From positions 1 through 38,994 of the forward strand of contig JAHJOS010000659.1 of NCBI GenBank assembly GCA_018820005.1: a stretch of 38,994 nt of DNA. Direction: 5' to 3'. Shown here piece after piece: positions 28,589-36,191 of this stretch. The notes below the pieces were generated by a model. It was not told where the DNA came from. It made no database searches and worked only from the letters and a program-made list of their open reading frames with translations. How positions within the stretch are numbered: position 1 is the stretch's first letter; each line of letters opens with the position of its first letter. The stretch comes from Alphaproteobacteria bacterium (GTDB lineage: Bacteria > Pseudomonadota > Alphaproteobacteria > Rhizobiales > Devosiaceae). A program made the position numbers and the translations under genes.

Positions 28589-29599
28589 TTACTGATTGAT
28601 CGCGTTGTAGATTTCTTCCGCATTGTCGATGCCGCGCGAAGCGTATTCGGCAAAGACAGCCTTCATCCCCTCTGCCACCGCCGCGTCCATCCGCGCGCGT
28701 TCGTCCGGCGACACTTCGACCAACTTATAGTTTTTGCCTTTGGTCTCGTTCATCATGGCAAGCGATTCCTGATCGGCCACGTCAAAACTCTCGGCCAGCT
28801 TGAACGAGGCCGCCTCGCCAGCCAGGTCGTCGATGATGGCGCGATGTTCCGGGCTCAGTGCCTCATAGCGCTCGCGGTTCATCACCACGAAAACCACCGC
28901 ATGCTGCACCGGGACATTGGTCACGAAATGGGACGCAACGTCCCAGAAATTCCAAGGCGGCGTCATGTTGTTGAAGGTCGAATAGGTGCCATCGATGGTT
29001 CCGGTGGACAGCCCTGTGTACATTTCGGTCACGGGCATCTGCACCGGCACCGCTCCCATCGCTTCGATGATCGGAGTGGTCAAGGCTGCATAAGGCACGA
29101 CCTTGGCGCCTTTCAGCCCCTCCATTGTTGAGACGTCCCGGGTCGCGGCAATGCCGATCCCTGCTGCGGTGGTTAAACCGATCACCTTCACATCGGTGTA
29201 TTCGTCAGCCAGGTACTTGTCGAATACCGCCAGGAGGCGTTCGGTGGCCTCATGAGAGTTCGCTGCCTTCCCCGGCGGGATCATCAGCATGGTCTTGGGG
29301 AACAGCGCGGGCGTATAGGCAGAAACACCAAAAGTAATATCCGCAACGCCTTCAACTGCGCGCTTGTATTGCTGCACCGGGCCGGCACCAAGCTGCCCGG
29401 CCGGAAACAGCTTCATGGTAAGCGAACCACCGGAGCGCTTTTCCAATTCCTCGCCGAACCACTTGAACATCACTGTGTTGGAGTGGTGCTGCGGTGGTAC
29501 GAATGTCGCGACCGTCAGCTCTTCACTGACGGCGGCTTGTGCAGAAAAACCGAGCGCGGATGCTAGCGCCAGAACGAAACTGAGACGAGTTTTAGCCAT
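28589..29599 (-). CDS. TRAP transporter substrate-binding protein (DctP family)
   Basis: Signal peptide; KWFGEELEKRSGGSLTMKLFPAGQLGAGPVQQYKRAVEGVADITFGV; TIDGTYSTF. Confidence 0.92.
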   Translation of the reverse strand: MAKTRLSFVLALASALGFSAQAAVSEELTVATFVPPQHHSNTVMFKWFGEELEKRSGGSLTMKLFPAGQLGAGPVQQYKRAVEGVADITFGVSAYTPALFPKTMLMIPPGKAANSHEATERLLAVFDKYLADEYTDVKVIGLTTAAGIGIAATRDVSTMEGLKGAKVVPYAALTTPIIEAMGAVPVQMPVTEMYTGLSTGTIDGTYSTFNNMTPPWNFWDVASHFVTNVPVQHAVVFVVMNRERYEALSPEHRAIIDDLAGEAASFKLAESFDVADQESLAMMNETKGKNYKLVEVSPDERARMDAAVAEGMKAVFAEYASRGIDNAEEIYNAINQ

Positions 29600-29637
29600 T
29601 GTATCCTCCCAAGATTAGCAAAGCCGACGAGTGCGCA

Positions 29638-29651
29638 TTTGGGATCCCATC
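29638..29651. promoter_or_regulatory. GntR operator-like site, TTTGGGATCCCATC
   Basis: Imperfect copy of TTTGGGATCCCAAA, 39 bp upstream of the dctP-type gene. Confidence 0.6.
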
Positions 29652-29713
29652 CCCAAACCACATCGGCCTTCCCAGGCCGAGTTTCATCGAACTACACCCA
29701 ACAAGCATCATTA

Positions 29714-29725
29714 TCGGATCCCAAA
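29714..29725. promoter_or_regulatory. Second partial GGATCCCAAA site
   Basis: tcGGATCCCAAA in the divergent intergenic region. Confidence 0.5.
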
Positions 29726-29729
29726 TCAA

Positions 29730-29749
29730 GCAGAATCATTTGATTCTGC
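29730..29749. promoter_or_regulatory. Distinct inverted repeat GCAGAATCA-TT-TGATTCTGC
   Basis: Perfect 9-bp arms, 2-nt spacer. Confidence 0.5.
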
Positions 29750-29773
29750 GAAATTTTAAGAATCTTTCTTGAC

Positions 29774-29787
29774 TTTGGGATCCCAAA
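29774..29787. promoter_or_regulatory. GntR operator-like perfect palindrome TTTGGGATCCCAAA
   Basis: 14-bp perfect palindrome immediately upstream of the gntR-type gene. Confidence 0.65.
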
Positions 29788-29803
29788 TTGACTGAGTAAC
29801 GAC

Positions 29804-30592
29804 ATGGAATCTATCGATACAGAACTTGCCGCCCGCATCAGAAGCGACATCATCAACGGCACCTATGGCGAGGGGAAACGCCTCTCGGAGGCGCAGCTTT
29901 GCCAAGCTCACAATGTCTCCAGAACGCCTGTCCGCATGGCCTTGCGCCAGGTGGAACGCGAAGGGTTGGTCCGGCGTGCTGAAGGCCGGGGATATTTTGT
30001 CAACAGTCCGACGGTCGCCGACATCATGCAGGCCGTGCAGGTGCGCGGCCATCTGGAGAGTCTTGCAGCCCGCCTGATGGCTCAGTCCCCCGGACGCGAA
30101 AATGTGCTTCCCGATCTGGAATCCGCCATCGACGAGATCGACCGCCTGATCAACCTCGGCGACATGAGCGACACTTCGCTGCGGCTGCTGCAGCGGCAAA
30201 ACGCGGTCTTTCACAAGACCATCCTTGAAGGTTGTGGCAACGAGTTCGTCAGTTTCACCTGCAACCGGATCAGCCATCTCCCGATGCTCAAGGCTGGATC
30301 GATGGTTTTTGATACGCAGGTTCTCTCAACGAAAGAGGGTATCGAACGCAGCCTGTTCCGCCTGAGAATCGGCAACTCGCAACACAAGGTCATATTCGAG
30401 GCCATCCAGAGAGGAGATGCCGTCCGTGCCGAGGGCATGATGCGCGAGCACTCGAACACGATGGTCGAGTACATTGAAGTTTTTGAGAAGCGAAACGAAA
30501 AGCTGACCGTACCGGATTTGATCAGCTATTCCGGCATCCAGCTATCGGACCCCGAAACCGGCCCAATATCGGACAACAACCGCACGTCATGA
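29804..30592 (+). CDS. GntR family transcriptional regulator (FCD domain)
   Basis: IRSDIINGTYGEGKRLSEAQLCQAHNVSRTPVRMALRQVEREGLVRRAEGRGYFV. Confidence 0.92.
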   Translation: MESIDTELAARIRSDIINGTYGEGKRLSEAQLCQAHNVSRTPVRMALRQVEREGLVRRAEGRGYFVNSPTVADIMQAVQVRGHLESLAARLMAQSPGRENVLPDLESAIDEIDRLINLGDMSDTSLRLLQRQNAVFHKTILEGCGNEFVSFTCNRISHLPMLKAGSMVFDTQVLSTKEGIERSLFRLRIGNSQHKVIFEAIQRGDAVRAEGMMREHSNTMVEYIEVFEKRNEKLTVPDLISYSGIQLSDPETGPISDNNRTS

Positions 30593-30713
30593 AGCAAGCT
30601 CACAGACATTTCCCGGCCCGTGAATTAATCGCATTTGCTGGAACTTTCTCCCCTCTCAAAATTCACGAAATCGTCCTTGGTCCGGTTTCGCCCCGAATGA
30701 AAAGGATATTTTC

Positions 30714-31916
30714 ATGGCAATAGGAACAAACACCCTCGTCGACAGCGGCCTGCCGCTATTCTTTGAACTGGTGAATGCCGCGGAAGTTGGCATTGAACCA
30801 CCAGAAACCAGGATGGGCGACAGCCTGCGGACATGGGTTCGCTCCCTTTCGGTTTTTCAGAAGGAAGCCCTTGTCGCGTCCTCCCGCACCGGCAAGGTCT
30901 GGCGCCTAGCCAGCGATGAAGGCCCCTATCTCGACGGGCACGACGCTGCCCCCTGCCCGCTGGCATTCCTGACAACCGGGATGATCGCCAGCTACATGAA
31001 CGAGATCACGGCGCTGGCAACGCAGCAGAATATCGAGATCAGGAAATTAAAGCTCACTCAGGACAACTACTACACAATGACCGGCTCCATGCCCAAACGC
31101 ACCATGGTTGGCGGTGCTTTGCCGGTTGAGCTTCAGGTCGAGATCGATTGCGATCTTGCTGACGCCAGTCTCACGCAGTTCCTGATGAACGCGGTGCACG
31201 CCTCGCCTCTGAACGGCCTGATGCGCGGGAAGCTCGAAAGCCTGTTCACGCTTTCCAAGAATGGACGAGAAATTTCCAACGGGAAGGCTCTGCGAGCGGC
31301 TGGGCCGGTCTATCCAGATCCCGGAAACAGGTTCTCCCTGGTCCAGTCGGGCTCTGGTTCGGCTACCGAAACCCTCTGCTGGCCTGAAGGAATTACTCCG
31401 AAGAAACAGATCAGGGGCGGAACCGAAACAGCAGGCTCGTCATTGGCGGCGGAACAAAACCGGACGCTCAACATCGGCGCAACATGCACCCTGCGCGAAG
31501 ATGGAATGAAGGAAATCCTGCAACTGCAATACAGCCCTCACGGAACCTCTTTTAATTTCCTTTCCGAGGAAGCGCCGATCAATGGCGGCCTTGGCCGAGC
31601 GCCGGACGCCAATAGCTATATCTCCGCAGGTATCGGCTTCTGCTTCATGACCCAGTTCGGCCGCTTCGTCAAAATGCTCAATCTCGATCTGAGCGATTAC
31701 CGGATTGTACAGGACAGCCATTTTTCGCTGGGCGGAGCGTCAGGCGGCACCGGCAAGCCGGGTAAAGCGGATCCGCTGGAAACACACGTCTATCTGGAAA
31801 CCGGCGAAAGCGATGAGGTTGCCCGCGAGATGCTGGATATCTCGGAACAGACCTGCTTTCTCCATGCTTTCTGCAAGACCGACCTGAAAACCAAACTGAG
31901 GATTAACAGGATCTAA
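30714..31916 (+). CDS. OsmC-family protein with two OsmC-like domains in tandem
   Basis: First half PCPLAFLTTGMIASYMNEITALATQQNIEIRKLKLTQDNYY...ASLTQFLMNAVHASPLNGLM; second half SYISAGIGFCFMTQFGRFVKMLNLDLSDYRIVQDSHF...EMLDISEQTCFLHAFCKTDLKTKLRI. Confidence 0.72.
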   Translation: MAIGTNTLVDSGLPLFFELVNAAEVGIEPPETRMGDSLRTWVRSLSVFQKEALVASSRTGKVWRLASDEGPYLDGHDAAPCPLAFLTTGMIASYMNEITALATQQNIEIRKLKLTQDNYYTMTGSMPKRTMVGGALPVELQVEIDCDLADASLTQFLMNAVHASPLNGLMRGKLESLFTLSKNGREISNGKALRAAGPVYPDPGNRFSLVQSGSGSATETLCWPEGITPKKQIRGGTETAGSSLAAEQNRTLNIGATCTLREDGMKEILQLQYSPHGTSFNFLSEEAPINGGLGRAPDANSYISAGIGFCFMTQFGRFVKMLNLDLSDYRIVQDSHFSLGGASGGTGKPGKADPLETHVYLETGESDEVAREMLDISEQTCFLHAFCKTDLKTKLRINRI

Positions 31917-32103
31917 AGGTGGCAATCGCGTTCAATGGTCGCTTCCTTGTTGTCGTGAAAAGGACGCTATTCAGTCTGCACGGTTTTGCCTATTGCCCAT
32001 TTCTGAAGTCATAGTTCGGAAAAACAGAACAAAGCGAACGGATAAGCCTAAAGAACGCACGTAATTGAAATAGCGTCTATAAAACGCATAGTGGGTGTTT
32101 GAT

Positions 32104-32904
32104 CTAATCGATCAGCGTCACGTTCAGGGTGACCTGATCCACCTGTCGCGACCGTGTACCGACGGCATGGTCCAACACTTCGCGAAAGTTGTTGCCCGCC
32201 ACGTCTTCAAGCACGGCATCGACCTCGACGGTGACGTCCCGATCCCCCCACGGGTCATCCGGGGTAAACTGCCAGACCGTCGCGTTGTCGCGCACCTCCA
32301 CCCTGCCCGGCAACCGCTGACCGGCAGCGTTGCGCAAGGCAATGGCTTGCGGCAGTTGGAACCGGTCGAAAGGCCGGTCAAAACGCAGAACCAGCGGCAT
32401 GTGCGTACCGATGCGCGGCGGCGTGACGGCCCAGTCGCTCACGTCAGGACGGTTTCGAAGCGCATTGCCAACACGGAACGTCGCTCGGAATTCGGTGGGC
32501 AATTCCTGACCTGCCGTATTTGGCCAACCAGCAGCGACGACGATTGTATAGTTTTGCCCGGCCTCCAGTGCCGGCCCAAGGTCCATGTTCGTGGCAACGC
32601 CGCGCTTGATCCGGCCCGGATCTATCAACAACGTGAGCCGCGTGCGATCGGCATTCCACAGTTCTTGTTTGAACGTCATGAAGGCAGCGCTGTCTGTGGT
32701 GCCATCGGAACGTTCCAGCGTGATGAAAGCATCGGAGCGATGCGGCTGCATGGGGGATGCAAACTCGATGTAGAACCTGAGAGTGTTCTCGGGCAGGACC
32801 GGCCCGCTTGGATAGATCGCAACAACCTCGGTTGGTTGCGGCAGGTTATCGGAAGCGATGGTGAATTCCTTCAGCGTTGCACCGTCGATTAGCGCCGAAT
32901 AGAC
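32104..32904 (-). pseudogene. C-terminal part of an exported Ig-like-domain protein, interrupted by IS66
   Basis: Open frame runs ...YSALIDGATLKEFTIASDNLPQPTEVVAIYPSGPVLPENTLRFYIEFASPMQPHRSD...LTLLIDPGRIKRG... up to the IS66 left end; joins in frame with 35887-36188. Confidence 0.88.
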
Positions 32905-32982
32905 GTAAGCGGTGTCCCTGTCACACCTCGGCCCCCCGATGGAGATGAGGTATCCGCTCAGTAGGCTGTCACACGCGACGAT

Positions 32983-33396
32983 TTATGGCAGGTCATGCGC
33001 ATGAACGAAGCACAGCTTGTTTCCCTCGGGATCGCGACAATAGGCAGCGAAAAAGTCATCACTGTATTGCGGACGGACGGCGGGTTCGCCTTCATCTGAT
33101 CCTCCGTGGTCAATCGCGGTTTGCCAAGCAGCGACGACGTGCTGTCGCGATGCCGCGGCAAAACTGACTTGTACGCCGTTACCCGCAGTTGCGGTTCGGC
33201 CATCGAACGGACGCCTTAGAGCAAACTGGGGCCATCGTTGTCCGCACCGCTGCCAGATGAAACCGGCTTGGCTATCGGCCGCGTGAACGGGATCACGAGC
33301 TAATCCTAAGGTGCCAAGCACTGCATCGTAGAAGGCCACCATAGCCTCAACGTCATTTGCGCCAATCATTACGTGGCTGAACATCTTAAATCTCAT
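32983..33396 (-). CDS. VOC/glyoxalase superfamily protein, passenger gene within IS66
   Basis: MFSHVMIGANDVEAMVAFYDAVLGTLGLARD ... FFAAYCRDPEGNKLCFVHA; 15 nt downstream of tnpC and inside the IS ends. Confidence 0.88.
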   Translation of the reverse strand: MRFKMFSHVMIGANDVEAMVAFYDAVLGTLGLARDPVHAADSQAGFIWQRCGQRWPQFALRRPFDGRTATAGNGVQVSFAAASRQHVVAAWQTAIDHGGSDEGEPAVRPQYSDDFFAAYCRDPEGNKLCFVHAHDLP

Positions 33397-33411
33397 CCTG
33401 CCGGGGCAAAA

Positions 33412-34992
33412 TCATACCCTGGCGAAGCTATTCCAAGGCAGTAATTCATCAATCCGGCTCTGCCTGTGGCCGTTGACGATGGCGATGAGCGTCGCAGTCA
33501 AATAGGTCAGCGGATCGACGGCATTGAGTTTGCAGGTCTCAACGAGCGAGGCGATGGTTGCCCAGTTCTCCGCTCCCGCATTATGCCCCGCGAAGAGCGC
33601 ATTCTTCCTGTTAAGGGCAATCGGCCTGATTGTCCGCTCAACGGTATTGTTGTCGATCTCGATACGACCGTCGATCAGGAATAGCTGCAGGCCATCCCAG
33701 TATTTGGCAATGTAGGCCAGTGCCTCGCCGAGTGGAGACTTCGTTGAAACGCGTGCGCGGTGATGGACAAGCCAGTCATGCAGGCCAGCGACGAGTGGCG
33801 CTGATCGTTCCTGCCGTCCAGCGAGACGAGCCTGCGGATCAAGGCCGCGCAGTTCGGCTTCGATGCGATACAGTTCGCCGATCCGCTTCACGCCATCCTC
33901 GGCAATCGGTGCTGACTCGTTGCGGGTGATCTCCACCAGCTTGCGCCGGGCATGCGCCCAGCAGTAGGCAAGCTGAATGTCTGGGCCGACACGCTCTGGT
34001 GCGATCAGCCTGTTGTATCCCGCATAGCCATCCACTTGCAGGATGCCGGAGAAGCCCTGCAGTATTCGTTCGGCATGAATGCCTCCCCGGCCAGGAGCAT
34101 AGGTGAAGGCAACACCTGGCGGAGCACCGCCGCCCCACGGGCGATCATCCCGCGCCAGCGCCCAGAAGTATCCGGTCTTCGTCTTGCGGGAGCCCGGATC
34201 GAGAACCGGGGCACGGGTCTCATCCATGAACAGCTTGGTTGAGCGCTTCAGGTCGGCGATCAACGCATCAAAGACGGGCCGCAGTTCATAGGCTGCCCGA
34301 CCGACCCAGTCGGCTAGCGTGGACCGGTCGAGGTCGATGCCCTGGCGGCTCATGATCTGAGCCTGGCGGTAAAGCGGAAGGTGATCGGCATACTTGGAGA
34401 CGAGAACATGCGCGACGGTGGCTTCCGTCGGCAGCCCAGCCTGGATCAGTCGTGCCGGAGCTGGAGCTTGAACGACACCGTCAGTGCAAGCACGGCACGC
34501 ATATTTGGGCCGCCGGGTGACGATCACGCGGAACTGTGCCGGGATCACGTCCATTCGCTCGGAGACATCCTCGCCAATGCAATGCAGACAACCGCCGCAG
34601 GCGCACGTCAGGCTTTCCGGCTCGATCACCTCTTCGACACGCGGGAGATGCTTCGGAAGGGAACCGCGATTGATCGCGCGTGGCTTGGCAATCCTGCTTC
34701 CAGCCGGAACGTCCGCCTCATCCTCGGCATGGATCACGGCCATAGCCGTCTCCAGGTCTTCCAGCGCCAGGTCGAATTGGTCCGGATCGGTCTTCTCGGA
34801 TTTGCGTCCGAAGGCTGCCTGCTTGAATGCTGCGACCAGCTTCTCAAGCCGTTCGATCCGCTCATCCTTGCGGGCGATATGTTCGTCCTTGCTGGCTATC
34901 GCGACATCCTTGGCCGCCTCGCGGGCCTGCGCCGCGATCAGCATCGCCTTCAGGGCGGCAATATCATCGGGAAAGTCGGCGGCATCAAGCAT
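33412..34992 (-). CDS. tnpC: IS66 family transposase TnpC
   Basis: AAFGRKSEKTDPDQFDLALEDLE; KYADHLPLYRQAQIMSRQGIDLDRSTLADWVGRAAYELRPVFDAL; IDNNTVERTIRPIALNRKNALFAGHNAGAENWATIASLVETCKLNAVDPLTYL. Confidence 0.97.
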   Translation of the reverse strand: MLDAADFPDDIAALKAMLIAAQAREAAKDVAIASKDEHIARKDERIERLEKLVAAFKQAAFGRKSEKTDPDQFDLALEDLETAMAVIHAEDEADVPAGSRIAKPRAINRGSLPKHLPRVEEVIEPESLTCACGGCLHCIGEDVSERMDVIPAQFRVIVTRRPKYACRACTDGVVQAPAPARLIQAGLPTEATVAHVLVSKYADHLPLYRQAQIMSRQGIDLDRSTLADWVGRAAYELRPVFDALIADLKRSTKLFMDETRAPVLDPGSRKTKTGYFWALARDDRPWGGGAPPGVAFTYAPGRGGIHAERILQGFSGILQVDGYAGYNRLIAPERVGPDIQLAYCWAHARRKLVEITRNESAPIAEDGVKRIGELYRIEAELRGLDPQARLAGRQERSAPLVAGLHDWLVHHRARVSTKSPLGEALAYIAKYWDGLQLFLIDGRIEIDNNTVERTIRPIALNRKNALFAGHNAGAENWATIASLVETCKLNAVDPLTYLTATLIAIVNGHRQSRIDELLPWNSFARV

Positions 34993-35061
34993 GGCTGGAA
35001 GCTACCAAATCCGGAGCCGATTTGCCTTCGGAATTTACGGTGCTGAGTCATCGTGCCGCAG

Positions 35062-35415
35062 CTATTCGATGGCCTCTGGCGTCCTCGTCTGGATGGCATG
35101 AACCCGCCGCCAATCAAGGCCCGCGAACAGGGCTTCGAACTGGGCGTGGGTGAGCGTCATCAATCCATCTTTGATGCCTGGCCAAGTGAAGGTGTGCTCT
35201 TCTAGCCGTTTGTACGCCATGACGATCCCGGAGCCATCCCAGTAGATCAGCTTCAACCGGTCCGCCTTGCGGGACCGGAAGACAAAGACCGTTCCGGTGA
35301 ACGGGTCCTTGCGCAGTTCGTTCTTCACCAACGCCGCCAAGCCGTCATGACCCTTGCGGAAGTCTACGGGTTTGGTGGCCACCATGATCCGCACGCGGTT
35401 CGATGGAAAGATCAT
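35062..35415 (-). CDS. tnpB: IS66 family accessory protein TnpB (Orf2)
   Basis: MIFPSNRVRIMVATKPVDFRKGHDGLAALVKNELRKDPFTGTVFVFRSRKADRLKLIYWDGSGIVMAYKRLE. Confidence 0.96.
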   Translation of the reverse strand: MIFPSNRVRIMVATKPVDFRKGHDGLAALVKNELRKDPFTGTVFVFRSRKADRLKLIYWDGSGIVMAYKRLEEHTFTWPGIKDGLMTLTHAQFEALFAGLDWRRVHAIQTRTPEAIE

Positions 35416-35828
35416 GTCGCTGCCGCCAGGGCGCGAGCGATAGCTGCGATCCGGGACGCCGACGCGCCTTCCTCAAGACGGATCGTAACTGGACCCACGA
35501 CGATCTCGGCGCGGGAAGCGGCCTTGACGGTCTGCGGCTCCGGCGCTGGAGCATCAACAACGATGGCCGCAAACTCGACTGCGTCTTCCGGCTCGGGCAA
35601 CACCAGCTTGCCCTGCCGAGCCAACGTCCGCCACGATGACAGGTAATTGGCCTTCAGCCCGTAGCGTCCTGCTACTTCGTTCACGGTTACGCCTGGTCTC
35701 AAGCTCTCCGAAACGATCCGTGCCTTGACCTCATCGGGGCCATTGGCGATGGGCCTCACGGCTGCTCCGCCGCGTTGTGAGAACCTCCAACGTAGACTCC
35801 ATGGAGAAACTCCTTGTCGCTCATCCAT
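35412..35828 (-). CDS. tnpA: IS66 family accessory protein TnpA (HTH)
   Basis: VKARIVSESLRPGVTVNEVAGRYGLKANYLSSWRTLARQGKLVLP. Confidence 0.9.
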   Translation of the reverse strand: MDERQGVSPWSLRWRFSQRGGAAVRPIANGPDEVKARIVSESLRPGVTVNEVAGRYGLKANYLSSWRTLARQGKLVLPEPEDAVEFAAIVVDAPAPEPQTVKAASRAEIVVGPVTIRLEEGASASRIAAIARALAAAT

Positions 35829-35886
35829 GGAAACTCGATCACAGATCAGGCAGCGGCTGCCAATGTGGGGGCGGAACAGCGCTTAC

Positions 35887-36188
35887 GAATAGACTTGGCC
35901 TTCCAGCAGTGGAAAGAGCGACTCAAAGATCACTGCATCCCCATCCATCCGGTAATGCCCCAAGACTCGAGACCGCCCTGCGCAACACTGGGATTGCGGA
36001 CCGACAAAGATCGACAACCTGTCTGCCGGCGGGCGCGCATCGGTGCTGTCCAAGTGCAGAATGATCTGATGCTCGCCACTGGCGGGCAGGACAAGGTCGC
36101 CCCCTGCAGAGAGGGCGATCTGAGGCAAAACCGCCGGCATCGTGGTCGCCAGACAGACCAGCCAAGCCGTCAGGCGACCACGCACCAT
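35887..36188 (-). pseudogene. N-terminal part of the exported protein interrupted by IS66
   Basis: MVRGRLTAWLVCLATTMPAVLPQIALSAGGDL signal peptide, ...FESLFPLLEGQVYS, then a stop supplied by the IS66 terminus (GTAAGC); continues in frame at 32896 after IS removal. Confidence 0.88.
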
Positions 36189-36191
36189 GGC

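Larger units (their letters stand above)
32905..35886 (-). mobile_element. Complete IS66-family insertion sequence with a passenger gene
   Basis: Ends GTAAGCGGTGTCCC (32905) and, in reverse complement, GTAAGCGCTGTTCC (from 35886), 12 of 14 identical; flanked by 8-bp repeats GAATAGAC at 32897-32904 and 35887-35894; contains tnpA, tnpB and tnpC. Confidence 0.95.

Noticed and set aside
32095-32892. 265-aa plus-strand ORF
   Set aside because: Antisense to the interrupted Ig-like gene, whose frame is validated by the in-frame IS excision.
32905-32990. Apparent lipobox IVACDSLLSGYL at the start of the 32104-32985 open frame
   Set aside because: This stretch is the IS66 left terminus, in frame by chance; the true N-terminus lies at 35887-36188.
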